A DNA stretch of 64,000 bases from Hyphococcus lacteus (GTDB lineage Bacteria; Pseudomonadota; Alphaproteobacteria; Caulobacterales; Parvularculaceae). This document shows positions 8,960 to 18,692 of the stretch, piece after piece. The notes below the pieces were generated by a model. The model did not search any database, was not told where the DNA came from, and was given only the letters and a program-made list of their open reading frames with translations. Position 1 is the stretch's first letter. Each line of letters starts with the position of its first letter. A program made the position numbers and the translations under genes. The stretch is from positions 1,674,001 to 1,738,000 of the forward strand of contig NZ_JBEHZE010000001.1 in assembly GCF_041058985.1 (NCBI RefSeq), given 5' to 3'.

Positions 8960-10174
8960 TTAATTGGCCATGGCTTTGCGGAAATTTTCGTCAACTTTTT
9001 CGAGGAAACCCGTGGTTGTAAGCCATTTTTGTTCGGCACCGATCAAGAGCGCGAGGTCTTTCGTCATATAGCCGCCTTCGACTGTTTTGATGACAGTTTG
9101 CTCTAGGGTGGTGGCGAAATTGGTTAGTTCTTGATTGCCGTCAAGTTTACCGCGGTGTGCGAGGCCACGTGTCCAAGCAAAAATTGACGCGATAGAGTTC
9201 GTCGAAGTTTCTTCGCCGCGTTGGTGCGCACGGTAATGACGTGTGACCGTACCATGTGCGGCTTCGGCTTCGACTGTCTTTCCGTCTGGTGACATGAGTA
9301 CCGATGACATGAGGCCGAGTGAACCAAAGCCTTGCGCAACTGTATCTGACTGTACGTCGCCATCATAGTTTTTACACGCCCAAACATACCCGCCGGACCA
9401 TTTCATGCAGGCCGCGACCATATCGTCGATCAAACGGTGTTCATAAACCAGATTGTGTTCAGCGAATTTTTCTTTGAATTCGGCTTCGTACATATCGGCG
9501 AAGATATCTTTGAAACGACCATCATATTTTTTCATGATGGTGTTCTTGGTTGATAGGTAAAGTGGGTATTTGCGCTGTAGAGCATAGTTAAAGCAGGCGC
9601 GGGCGAAATCTTGGATCGATGCATCAAGATTGTACATGCCCATATAGATGCCAGCGCTCGGTGCGTCGAACACTTCATGTTCAATGGTTTCGCCATTTTT
9701 GCCTTCCCATTTCAGGGAAAGCTTGCCTTCGCTCGGGAAGAGCATGTCGGTGGCGCGATACTGATCGCCGAATGCGTGGCGGCCGATGATGACCGGCTGC
9801 GTCCAGCCAGGCACGAGGCGAGGAACGTTACGGATGATGATTGGCTCGCGGAAAACAACGCCGCCAAGAATGTTACGGATAGTGCCGTTTGGCGACCGCC
9901 ACATTTTCTTGAGGCCAAATTCTTCGACGCGCGCTTCATCAGGTGTGATGGTCGCGCATTTTACGGCCACGCCGTATTTTTTTGTCGCTTCGGCAGCATC
10001 GATGGTGATTTGGTCGTCTGTCGCATCTCGGCTTTCCATACCGAGGTCGAAATATTTCAAATCCAGATCGAGATAAGGATAAATCAGCTTATCCTTAATC
10101 ATCTGCCAGATGATGCGGGTCATTTCATCCCCGTCCATTTCAACGACTGGATTTTCAACTTTGATTTTCTGCAT
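8960..10174 (-). CDS. icd: NADP-dependent isocitrate dehydrogenase
   Basis: It oxidatively decarboxylates isocitrate to 2-oxoglutarate in the TCA cycle. The 404-residue dimeric, eukaryote-like type is clear from the N-terminus (VVEMDGDEMTRIIWQMIKDK), the TITPDEARVEEFGLKKMWRSPNG substrate-binding region, NGTIRNILGGVVFREPI, and the metal-binding stretch around DDMVAACMKWSGGYVWACKN. GTVTRHYRAHQRGEETSTNS is the NADP-binding region. Icd near recA and alaS is a common alphaproteobacterial arrangement. It is transcribed alone and ends at a strong hairpin. Confidence 0.97.
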   Translation of the reverse strand: MQKIKVENPVVEMDGDEMTRIIWQMIKDKLIYPYLDLDLKYFDLGMESRDATDDQITIDAAEATKKYGVAVKCATITPDEARVEEFGLKKMWRSPNGTIRNILGGVVFREPIIIRNVPRLVPGWTQPVIIGRHAFGDQYRATDMLFPSEGKLSLKWEGKNGETIEHEVFDAPSAGIYMGMYNLDASIQDFARACFNYALQRKYPLYLSTKNTIMKKYDGRFKDIFADMYEAEFKEKFAEHNLVYEHRLIDDMVAACMKWSGGYVWACKNYDGDVQSDTVAQGFGSLGLMSSVLMSPDGKTVEAEAAHGTVTRHYRAHQRGEETSTNSIASIFAWTRGLAHRGKLDGNQELTNFATTLEQTVIKTVEGGYMTKDLALLIGAEQKWLTTTGFLEKVDENFRKAMAN

Positions 10175-10339
10175 GGAATTTCCTACCGGACGTAATGAAT
10201 GCGCTATGAATGCGCGTAATGATGATTTCTAATTAAGGTGGGCGTGGCGCTCTTAGCATTGGGTGCCGCCTCGTGGAAGGGGGGCGCGCCCATTACCGCC
10301 CCGAATAGCGAATTTTTGAGTGAGGCAAGCCGAAAGGCA

Positions 10340-11140
10340 ATGATAGACAAGACGATAACCAACCCACAGGCTCCAGGCCGGGTCGCGCGCCGGGATGGCC
10401 GAGGAACTTTGGGTGCCGCCCCGATTTTTGTACTGGTCGAGCCACAAATGGGCGAAAATATAGGGGCTTGCGCCCGGGCAATGCTGAATTTCGGGCTGTC
10501 CGGCCTTCGGTTGGTGAATCCGCGTGATGGCTGGCCGAATGAGCGTGCCGGCGCGATGGCGGCGGGGGCGACCATCGTTATTGACCAAGCACAAGTATTC
10601 GACGCCACGGCCGATGCAATCGCTGACTGCCAATACGTCGTAGCGACCACGGCCCGTCCTCGTGAAGCGTTGTTGCCGGTTTTGACCCCGAATGAAGCAG
10701 CGAACGCGCTGAAAAAGCGAATCAGTAATGGCGAAAAATGTGCGGTTCTGTTCGGTGGCGAGCGTTCGGGATTGGCTACAAAAGACGTGGTGCACGCAGA
10801 TGCGATTGTCTCAATTCCCGTAAATCCGGCATTTGCATCGCTCAATCTTGGGCAGGCCGCGCTTTTAATCGCTTATGAATGGGCCATTGCCGATGGTCGA
10901 GAAGCCGTCGCCGTGGCGGCCCCCGATCTGATGCCTGCAACCAAGGAAGATTTCGAAAGGTTTTTTGGACATCTGATCGAAGAGTTGGATAGAGCGGGAT
11001 ATTTTTATCCTGAAGACAGGCGCCTTAATCGGCAGCATAAGCTCAAGGCGGCCTTCCAACGTGCAGGGCTTACGGAAAAAGAAGTAAGCGCGTTGCGTGG
11101 CGTAATTAAAGCCCTCGTGATGGGGGCGAAGAATAAATAA
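10340..11140 (+). CDS. trmJ: tRNA (cytidine/uridine-2'-O-)-methyltransferase TrmJ-like (SPOUT family)
   Basis: This SPOUT/TrmH-family methyltransferase most resembles TrmJ, which 2'-O-methylates position 32 of tRNAs with SAM. Motif 1 is VEPQMGENIGACARAM, motif 2 is LFGGERSGLATKDVV and motif 3 is IPVNPAFASLNLGQA (trefoil-knot SAM site). The C-terminal helical part (YFYPEDRRLNRQHKLKAAFQRAGL) is TrmJ-like. I chose ATG 10340 (266 aa), which leaves about 28 residues before the fold. In-frame GTG codons at 10238 and 10244 would add up to 34 residues and cannot be excluded. Confidence 0.88.
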   Translation: MIDKTITNPQAPGRVARRDGRGTLGAAPIFVLVEPQMGENIGACARAMLNFGLSGLRLVNPRDGWPNERAGAMAAGATIVIDQAQVFDATADAIADCQYVVATTARPREALLPVLTPNEAANALKKRISNGEKCAVLFGGERSGLATKDVVHADAIVSIPVNPAFASLNLGQAALLIAYEWAIADGREAVAVAAPDLMPATKEDFERFFGHLIEELDRAGYFYPEDRRLNRQHKLKAAFQRAGLTEKEVSALRGVIKALVMGAKNK

Positions 11141-11176
11141 AAGTGTGTACTGATAATACCTGAATTGAGATTTTTA

Positions 11177-11926
11177 ATGAGCCAGCACAATAACGTTGAG
11201 CGTATTGACCAAGCCGATGCGCTTAGCGGACATCGCTTTAAATACTATGATTTTGCAATGGCGGCATTTGTCGCGATTTTAGTTTGTTCCAATTTGATTG
11301 GAGCGGCGAAGTTGGTTCAGTTCTTCGAGTTCAACATTGGCGGCTGGAATGTTGGTATGTTCGGTGCGGGCATTTTGTTCTTCCCGCTCTCTTATGTTCT
11401 TGGGGATGTTTTGACCGAAGTCTATGGCTATGCGCGGGCGCGGCGCGTCGTGTGGATGGGATTCGCAGCCGTGATGTTCATGGCGCTCATGTCATGGGTC
11501 GTTGTTGCTATGCCGCCAGCACCGGGTTGGGAAGGGCAGGCAGCCTATGAAGCAGTGTTTGGTCTAACCCCCCGGATTGTCATCGCATCTATGGTTGCAT
11601 TTTGGGCTGGCGAGATGGCGAATGCATTTGTGATGGCACGGATGAAGGTCATATCCGGCGGTAAGCACCTCTGGCAGCGGACGATCGGCTCGACCGTGGT
11701 TGGACAGGGCGTCGACAGTTTACTGTTCTATCCGATTGCGTTCCTCGGCATTTGGTCGGTGAACCAAGTGCTGACAGTGTTGGCCACAAATTACTTGCTT
11801 AAAGTTCTTTGGGAGGCCGTGTTGACCCCTGTGACCTATCGAGTTGTGCATGCGCTCAAGCGGGCTGAGGGCGTTGATGTCTATGATAGCGAAACGGCAT
11901 TCACACCGTTCTCGATCAAGTCCTGA
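11177..11926 (+). CDS. yhhQ: YhhQ-family queuosine precursor transporter
   Basis: This membrane protein of about 249 residues has six or so hydrophobic segments and belongs to the VUT/YhhQ family that imports queuosine precursors such as preQ0. Typical features are the early NLIGAAKLVQ segment, FGAGILFFPLSYVLGDVLTEVYGYARARRVVW, and TIGSTVVGQGVDSLLFYPIAF. I preferred ATG 11177; a TTG at 11165 is also in frame. It begins 36 nt after trmJ, so both tRNA-modification-related genes may share a transcript. Confidence 0.9.
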   Translation: MSQHNNVERIDQADALSGHRFKYYDFAMAAFVAILVCSNLIGAAKLVQFFEFNIGGWNVGMFGAGILFFPLSYVLGDVLTEVYGYARARRVVWMGFAAVMFMALMSWVVVAMPPAPGWEGQAAYEAVFGLTPRIVIASMVAFWAGEMANAFVMARMKVISGGKHLWQRTIGSTVVGQGVDSLLFYPIAFLGIWSVNQVLTVLATNYLLKVLWEAVLTPVTYRVVHALKRAEGVDVYDSETAFTPFSIKS

Positions 11927-12027
11927 TCAGCATGCTTGCGAAGGATAAAAAAACCTGAGTAAACTCATCGGTGTATCGATGATGTAAGCGGTGGCGTTTG
12001 TGTCGGCGGTGCAGCGAGGTAATGAAA

Positions 12028-13539
12028 ATGCCTGACGATCACAAACAGAGCTTTGCGGTAAAGCCGGACAGATCTCGGACGGGGGGTGGGCCACGCATCG
12101 CAATACTGGGTGCCGGCTTTTCTGGGCTTGGTATGGCAATCCGTTTGCGACAAGAGGGTCACGAAAATTTTGTCATTTACGAAAAGGCCGACGAGGTAGG
12201 CGGCACATGGCGCGAAAACACCTATCCGGGTGTCGCGTGTGATGTACCGTCACATCTTTATTCATTCTCGTTTGAACCCAATCCGAATTGGTCAAAGCGC
12301 TACTCACCGGGCCCGGAGATATTGGATTATCTAAAGCATTGCGCTCAGAAATATGACCTCTACCGATCAATTTCGTTTGGAAAGACAATAACCTCGATCC
12401 GGCATGACGGGACGCGCTGGCATATCGAGTTTTCAAACAATGAAACAGCTACCGCGGATATTGTTATCAGCGGGTTAGGCGGGCTTCATGAACCGAACTT
12501 CCCGAATTTGCCGGGCATGAATGATTTTGATGGGCCGATGTTTCACACGGCGCAATGGCGCGAAGATGTGGACCTCAGTGGAAAGCGTGTCGCAATCGTT
12601 GGATCCGCCGCTAGTGCTGTTCAGGTCATCCCCGAAATCGTTAAGCAAGTTGCGCATCTCGATATTTATCAACGAACACCAAATTGGGTTATGGCGCGGG
12701 ATAGTTATGCCTATCCCAAATGGCTTAAAGCGATTTTCAAGCGCGTCCCAATTTTGGCGCGCATATACCGTGGTCAATATTTCTCGATGGCTGAGTGGCG
12801 GTTTGCTTTATTCAAAAACAAGGAGTCTCGGATAAAGCGGCTATCGCGCAAGCTGTTTACAAAACATATGGAAGCGCAGGTGCCGGAACCTAGCTTGCGT
12901 AAAAAGCTAACGCCGACTTATCCAATCGGCTGCAAGCGCATTTTGATCTCGGACGATTATTTGCCTGCGGTTCAACGCGACAATGTTGATTTGATTACAG
13001 ATGGAATTGAATGTTTCACCACTCATGGCATTCGCTCGGCTGGTGGCCGCGAACGTGATGTGGACGTCGTAATTTTGGCAACAGGCTTTAAGCCGTTCGA
13101 TATTCTCGACTCAATCGGGGTCATTGGCCCGTCCGGCACGAGCCTTAAAGAAAGCTGGAAAAACGGAGTGGTTGCGCATCGAACAGTTGCGGCACCAGGG
13201 TTTCCGAATTTCTTTTTGTTGCTTGGTCCAAATTCCGGTTTGGGGCACAATTCTGTGGTTCTAATGATCGAAGCGCAGGTCAACTATATTCTCAAACTAC
13301 TTAAAACTGCGGAAATTGGCGACCATCATTTGATTGAGCCTTCAGCCGCCGCCACGAAAGCTTTCGATGCGCGGTTACAAACCGATTTGCAAAGTCGGGT
13401 TTGGGCGTCTGATTGCGGGGCATGGTATGTGGACGAAAATGGCCGGAATTTCACGCTTTACCCCCATAGTGTCCGGGAGTATCTGCGAGAAATGAAGACA
13501 CCGGATTTAAGTGAGTATGTTGTCACTGAACTGGTGTAA
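12028..13539 (+). CDS. Flavin-containing (Baeyer-Villiger type) monooxygenase
   Basis: This FAD- and NADPH-dependent class B monooxygenase inserts oxygen into ketones or other organic substrates. The FAD Rossmann motif is GAGFSGLG near the N-terminus, followed by EVGGTWRENTYPGVACDVPS, a hallmark of this group. The Baeyer-Villiger fingerprint FxGxxxHTxxW is present as FDGPMFHTAQW. A second Rossmann motif (VGSAAS) starts the NADPH domain, with ATGF later. I chose ATG 12028 because a GAGG site at 12016 lies 8 nt upstream; ATG 12022 is possible. The substrate is not predictable. Confidence 0.9.
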   Translation: MPDDHKQSFAVKPDRSRTGGGPRIAILGAGFSGLGMAIRLRQEGHENFVIYEKADEVGGTWRENTYPGVACDVPSHLYSFSFEPNPNWSKRYSPGPEILDYLKHCAQKYDLYRSISFGKTITSIRHDGTRWHIEFSNNETATADIVISGLGGLHEPNFPNLPGMNDFDGPMFHTAQWREDVDLSGKRVAIVGSAASAVQVIPEIVKQVAHLDIYQRTPNWVMARDSYAYPKWLKAIFKRVPILARIYRGQYFSMAEWRFALFKNKESRIKRLSRKLFTKHMEAQVPEPSLRKKLTPTYPIGCKRILISDDYLPAVQRDNVDLITDGIECFTTHGIRSAGGRERDVDVVILATGFKPFDILDSIGVIGPSGTSLKESWKNGVVAHRTVAAPGFPNFFLLLGPNSGLGHNSVVLMIEAQVNYILKLLKTAEIGDHHLIEPSAAATKAFDARLQTDLQSRVWASDCGAWYVDENGRNFTLYPHSVREYLREMKTPDLSEYVVTELV

Positions 13540-13684
13540 ATTCTCCTTTTAATTGTAATGAAGAAGTTCACTCAATTCAGGGCCGTAATTTCCTGAAATT
13601 TTAGCTCAACTTTTATTGAAAACACTTGTGCGTTCGCGAAATAAGTGCCTTTTGGGGGGCGAGTAACTGTAGTGGGGAAGACCT

Positions 13685-14284
13685 ATGTTGAAATTCTGCG
13701 TTTCGGCCTTTGCGGCCATCATGGCTTTCGCGATTGTACCAGCGCATGCAGGCCTAGTTTATATCGGGACCTATGGTGGGAACGATAACGTCTCCGGTAA
13801 CAATAATGGCCAAAATAACGACATTTCGGATGAGATTTTTGCGTTTAATGGCGACACAACGGTTGAGCAATTAGCAAAAATTGATGTCTGTAATCCAACC
13901 TCAGATCAGGACTGCTTACCAAATGGGCAAAAGCCATCTAATGGCGCGGTAAACGCATCAGCGTTTACACTCGTCAATAATGGGGCCGCTGGTTCTGTTG
14001 ATTTTGATCTGACCGGGACAGGCTACGGGCTAGAATATGTTGTTTTGAAAGCAAGCAATAACTTTGCGTTGTTTTACTGGGATATGGACCCGTTGGTTGG
14101 CTCATTCTTATGGCAAATTGCTGGCTTCATCACCAATAATGGTGGCCAGGTGCCGGATCTTTCGCACATCACCTTTTATGGCGGCGAGGCAGTGAGCGAC
14201 GTCCCGCTACCGGCTGCTGTATGGTTGATGGGCGCTGGCTTGGCGGGCCTTGGTTTTTCAAGCCGCCGGAAAAAAGCGGCCTAA
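13685..14284 (+). CDS. VPLPA-CTERM sorting-domain protein, secreted
   Basis: This 199-residue exported protein has a Sec signal peptide (cleavage at AHA, residue 22). Its C-terminus is a textbook VPLPA-CTERM exosortase signal: DVPLPAAVWLMGAGLAGLGF followed by a basic RRKK tail. Proteins with this tail are processed by an exosortase, often with exopolysaccharide production. The mature part is Asn/Gly-rich and has a possible disulfide pair (DVCNPTSDQDCLP). The core resembles other PEP-CTERM proteins only in composition, so its role is unknown. It is monocistronic and followed by a terminator. Confidence 0.88.
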   Translation: MLKFCVSAFAAIMAFAIVPAHAGLVYIGTYGGNDNVSGNNNGQNNDISDEIFAFNGDTTVEQLAKIDVCNPTSDQDCLPNGQKPSNGAVNASAFTLVNNGAAGSVDFDLTGTGYGLEYVVLKASNNFALFYWDMDPLVGSFLWQIAGFITNNGGQVPDLSHITFYGGEAVSDVPLPAAVWLMGAGLAGLGFSSRRKKAA

Positions 14285-14312
14285 GAAAAGCCTAGAAATG
14301 GATGTTTCTGGA

Positions 14313-14336
14313 AAACCCGCCAACTGGCGGGTTTTT
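14313..14336 (+). terminator. Rho-independent terminator
   Basis: The stem AAACCCGCC (14313-14321) and GGCGGGTTT (14326-14334) encloses a 4-nt loop and is followed by T residues. It ends the VPLPA-CTERM transcript. Confidence 0.9.
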
Positions 14337-14471
14337 CATTTTCATAATGTTTGACTCGGATAGGACGCACCGGTATAGCCGGGCGCTCTGAAACGGGAAG
14401 ACGCGTGGACCGCCGTTTTTATCGCATCAAAGATTGGCTTTGATGCCGGGCCGCGTCGTAAGTGAGGAAGA

Positions 14472-15089
14472 ATGTCTAAGCGTATTAACGCCAAGCACAA
14501 GCTTGACCGCCGCGTTGGCGAAAACGTCTGGGGTCGCCCAAAATCACCTATCAACAAGCGTGACTACGGTCCCGGCATGCACGGCCAGCGCCGCAAAGGC
14601 AAGAAGTCTGACTTCGGCCTACAGTTAATGGCGAAACAAAAGCTTAAAGGCTATTACGGCAGCATTTCAGAAAAGCATTTCGAACGCACATATAATGAAG
14701 CCGTTCGTCGCCGTGGTAACACCGCCGAGAACCTGATTGGCCTTCTTGAATGCCGTCTTGACGCGCTCGTATATCGCGCGAAGTTCGTGCCGACTGTGTT
14801 CGCCGCTCGTCAGTTTGTGAACCACGGCCACGTTATGCTCAATGGCGTGAAAACAAATATCCCATCAGCGCGCGTGAAGCCTGGGGATGTTGTTGAAATT
14901 AAAGAGAAATCAAAGAATATGGCGCTGGTTCTCGAAGCGCTGCAAAGCGCCGAGCGCGATATTCCTGATTATATTGAAGTTGATCCTAAGAAGATGACAG
15001 TGACCATTCTGCGCATTCCGGAATTTGCTGAAGTTCCTTACCCGTGCACGATGGAGCCAAATCTGGTCGTCGAATATTACTCTTCGTAA
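14472..15089 (+). CDS. rpsD: 30S ribosomal protein S4
   Basis: S4 nucleates assembly of the 30S body by binding 16S rRNA. The 205-residue protein has the N-terminal basic domain (CLSKRINAKHK-type start, KSPINKRDYGPGMHGQRRKG), and the S4 RNA-binding domain near residues 94-155 (CRLDALVYRAKFVPTVFAAR, VNHGHVMLNG). It is a single gene outside the spc/alpha operon, as in other Alphaproteobacteria. It starts at ATG 14472 after an AGGAAGA ribosome site and has its own terminator. Confidence 0.98.
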   Translation: MSKRINAKHKLDRRVGENVWGRPKSPINKRDYGPGMHGQRRKGKKSDFGLQLMAKQKLKGYYGSISEKHFERTYNEAVRRRGNTAENLIGLLECRLDALVYRAKFVPTVFAARQFVNHGHVMLNGVKTNIPSARVKPGDVVEIKEKSKNMALVLEALQSAERDIPDYIEVDPKKMTVTILRIPEFAEVPYPCTMEPNLVVEYYSS

Positions 15090-15112
15090 ATTCGAACTTC
15101 ATCGCGAATCAA

Positions 15113-15141
15113 AAAAGGCTGCCTTCGGGCGGTCTTTTTTT
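15113..15141 (+). terminator. UUCG-loop terminator of rpsD
   Basis: The stem AAGGCTGCC (15115-15123) pairs with GGCGGTCTT (15128-15136), including G-U pairs, around a TTCG tetraloop, and is followed by T6. It is a strong intrinsic terminator 24 nt after rpsD. Confidence 0.92.
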
Positions 15142-15399
15142 GTGCGCGAAAATCGGTTCGTCGCACCAAAGACTCCATTTGTCCCGCCTAAGAGGCGGTT
15201 CATCCTGTTGTTTGAGCGCAACAGCATTGATCGAAGTGGGCCGAAAACTTCACGAAACTGACATAACCACGTGAGGTTCGCCATGATCTGGATATAGTTT
15301 TAACAAGTCTGGCAGGGGTGCGGGCCCACAAGTTTACACCGGAGGGGGTGTAAGGGTCGGAGCCGTTGCTGGTTTATGGATCATGCAAGGGAGCACAAT
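15142..15399 (+). other. Leader/promoter region of the TonB receptor gene
   Basis: This gene-free stretch of about 260 nt holds no convincing ORF or known riboswitch core that I can recognise. Near its 3' end a perfect 7-bp stem (TTACACC at 15334-15340 with GGTGTAA at 15347-15353) presents a GGAGGG loop. A good AAGGGAG ribosome site lies at 15387-15393 just before ATG 15400. Regulation by metabolite or iron is possible but not shown. Confidence 0.4.
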
Positions 15400-18300
15400 A
15401 TGTCCAAACCTGTAATGCGTAGGGGGGCTACCTGGTCTTTTGACTACGGCCTCTGTAGGGGCAATTATGATTTCTGCGCCAGTTTATGCGCAGGAAGTCG
15501 AGACCATCCCCGAAGCGAGTGAAGAGAGCCGTGACGAGCGCGATGTCGTCGTTGTTACTGGCTCACGTATTCGTAAAGATGAATTTTCAAGTTCTGGCCC
15601 AATTCAGGTCATTGACCCAGAAATCGGATCACTTGGTGGAACGATCGATGCGGCCGCGTTGATTCAGTCATCATCGGTGGCGTCCGGTTCGGCGCAAACA
15701 ACTGCGGCGATTTCGTCAAACTTTGTTACCAACGGTGGTGCGGGTGCCGCGACGATATCACTACGTGGTCTTGGTGCTGAACGTACACTGGTTCTCCTGA
15801 ACAGCCGTCGTGCTGGCCCGGCCGGTACTCGTGGCGCTGTGTCATCATTCGACCTCAACGTTTTGCCGACCTCAATTATTTCAAACATTGAGATCCTAAA
15901 AGACGGCGCGTCTTCTATCTATGGTTCAGATGCGGTTGCGGGTGTTGTGAACATCATCACAAAGCGTGACACCGACGGAATCGAGTTTGATTTCTTCGGC
16001 ACGCAGCCCTTTGATTCTGGTGGCGAAGAATACCGTGCTAGCGCTACATGGGGTAAGACATTTGATCGTGGTCATATTCTTATGTCCGCTGACTATTATA
16101 AGCGGAAAGAATTGGCGCGCGGCGACCGCAAGTATCTTGAATGTGGCGAGGAACGCATCTTTGATGCGCCAGGCGGTAATCGGGTTGATCCAATTGATCC
16201 GCGCACGGGCAATTTCCGCTGCACAGATGACATCCCTTGGGGCCATGTCTGGGTCTATGACGCACACTATTATGACTATTTGTATGGGTATACGACAAAT
16301 CCAACGTCAAATATCCCAGCAAGTGGTTTCTTCCAGGTAACACAGTTCCAATACAATTATGATGGCGATAATCTGCAGAACTACATCCCAGGTTTGCCAG
16401 CACCGCGTGATGCGTCTGATCTGGGCGTTCCTGCGGGCTTCTTCCCGGTTGCTTATGACCCTGCGTCATCCGCTGTGTTTAACGAGCAATCTCAGTTCGT
16501 TCCTGAAGTCACTGTTATTCCAGAAACCACCCGCTATTCGGCATACTTTGATGGAGCTTATCAGCTCACTGAGGGTGTCGAAGTCTATGGTGAGTTTTTG
16601 TTCAACCGCCGTGAAACTTATGTGAACAACTACCGTCAGTTCTGGACGTTTGGTCTGACATCTGCGCCATCATCGATTGAATTCTTTGGTGCGGGGCCAA
16701 ATCCATTTGACGCAGCGACCGGCCCATATTTGACAAGCCCAACAGCGGTCACAAATCACAGCGATAGCTCGCAACGGGTTGACTACTTCCGTGGTGTAGG
16801 CGGTTTCCGCGGTGAGTTTGAAGGAGGCGGCCTCGATGGATGGGCATGGGACGTTTATTCCCAATATAGTCGTTCAAAAGGGTTGTACCGAAGTGATCAA
16901 GTCTTTCAGGACGCAATCGATTATCAATATGCAATCGGTTATGGTAATTTCCCTGCGGGCTGTGAGGGCAACGTAACACCAATCAGTGGCACAGAGTGTG
17001 TGACTGTTGACTGGTGGGATCCTGAGTTCCTTCGCGGTAACATTCCGGCAGACGCCGCTGCGCATTTGTTCGGTACTGAAGAAGGGTCAACAGTTTATAC
17101 CCAGCTCTATTTCGAGGGTATTTTGACTGGTAACGTCGTTGACCTTCCGGCCGGGCCGTTGGGCGCTGCGTTTGGTGCAACGTGGCGTCGTGATAAAATT
17201 GACGATATTCCAGGTGAAATCACACGTGCTCCTGACCCTGCTAATCCGGGCGAATTCGTCAACAATGCTTGGTCAACAAGTGCTGCGGGTCGCACGATGG
17301 GGAGTAGTGAGACGCTGGAATTCTTTGGTGAGCTGAATATTCCGCTACTCCATGATATTCCGGGTATTCAATTATTCGAAGTTGGTGCCGCGGGCCGTTA
17401 CACAGATGTGAGCACGGTGGGTACGGACGAAACCTGGAAGATCAGCGGTAATTGGGTTGTCACCGATTGGCTCAGCTTTGGTGCCACTATGGGTACTTCG
17501 TTCCGTGCGCCGGCATTGTTCGAATTATTCTTGGCGGACCAGACGTCATCGCTTAGCCAAAGAACGATCGACCCATGTATTCAATGGGGAACATTGTTGG
17601 CTAGTGGCGACATTTCCCAGCAACTTGCCGATAATTGTGCGGCTCAGGGCGTGCCTGCGAACCATCCTGGTGGCGGCATCAGTGCCACGATTATTACTGG
17701 TGGTGGCCTAGGAGTGCTTCAGCCCGAAACGTCTAAAGCGAAAACGGCGAGCGCGACCCTGCGCCTTGATCCGATTTTGCCAGACTCAACGCGGATCAGT
17801 ATTCGTGGCGATTACTTTGATATCGAAGTGAACGGCGAGATCGCGCAACTCGGGGCGAACAACATTATTGCTGGTTGTTTGACGTCGGACTTCTTCCCGA
17901 CAGATCCGCTGTGTAGTCTTTATACACGTGGCGCTCAGGGCAACGCCAGCAACATCTCTACGGTTCGCGACAGCTTCATTAACGTGAACAGTCAGAAAAA
18001 CCGTGGTGTCGACGTAACTGTTCGCATCGACCAAGAGCTTCCAAAGAACTGGGGTGATATTCAGATTGTCTCTCAGATGACCTGGCAGCTTGAGGACAAT
18101 ATTGCATTGTTCGCTGGAACGACCGAAAATCTTAATGGTGAAGCGGGTGAGCCGAAATATACTGGTGACCTCAACTTCATCTGGGAAAAAGATTCTTGGT
18201 CATTCCTGTGGTCGATTGATTACTTCGGATCGACGAGCGATCTCGAAGACTTTACAAATGCTACCGGTAGCGTAGACGGTTGTGGAATCGCTGATACGTC

Positions 18301-18556
18301 GCATGTCGCACCTTATTGTGTTGATGTGTATGCGGAGCGGAAAATCTATAACAGTGCTTCGATTGCCAAGACCTTTAATGATGATCAGATCAAATTGGTT
18401 GTCGGTGTCGCTAATCTCTTTGACACTGAACCGCCACGTATTTCTGAGAATGGCACAAACCGACGTCAATCTTCGACGGTTGGTTCCGTACCTTATCAAT
18501 CACAATATGATTTTGTCGGGCGTCGCGTGTTCGTCAATCTGAAAGCGTTTTTCTAA
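15400..18556 (+). CDS. TonB-dependent receptor with an apparent frameshift in the signal peptide
   Basis: This large outer-membrane receptor of about 1,050 residues imports an unknown ligand with TonB energy. Visible parts are a TonB-box-like DVVVVTGSRIRKDEF, a plug domain with SIYGSDAVAGVVNIITKR, and a long 22-strand barrel ending in aromatic Phe (VNLKAFF). The best start, ATG 15400 with an AAGGGAG site 6 nt upstream, reads MSKPVMRRG and then leaves the barrel frame at a run of six G (15422-15427). With one G fewer it reads on as LPGLLTTASVGAIMI to the cleavage site VYAQ. As given, the continuous frame begins only at a TTG (15440) or ATG (15467). Either an assembly error or a true on/off frameshift explains this. 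Confidence 0.88.
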
Positions 18557-18578
18557 GTTTCAGATATCTTATTGCGGA

Positions 18579-18609
18579 GGGACGATGGTGCCGCCATCGT
18601 CCCTTTTTC
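18579..18609 (+). terminator. Rho-independent terminator of the TonB receptor gene
   Basis: GGGACGATGG (18579-18588) pairs with CCATCGTCCC (18594-18603) across a 5-nt loop and is followed by T5. It lies 22 nt after the receptor stop. Confidence 0.92.
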
Positions 18610-18692
18610 TTTTTGGTCTTTTGCTATTTTGGTAAGAACGAATTAGATTTTCCGTTGAATGATCTTCAGAGAAATCAGACACAGGTGCGAGA

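Noticed and set aside
9611..10195. Plus-strand open frame of 194 codons opposite icd
   Set aside because: It is antisense to a clear core gene and rich in His/Phe/Arg as expected of a shadow frame.
15142..15399. Cobalamin or other riboswitch before the TonB receptor
   Set aside because: I could not find the conserved B12-box or other known cores; only one simple hairpin is visible.
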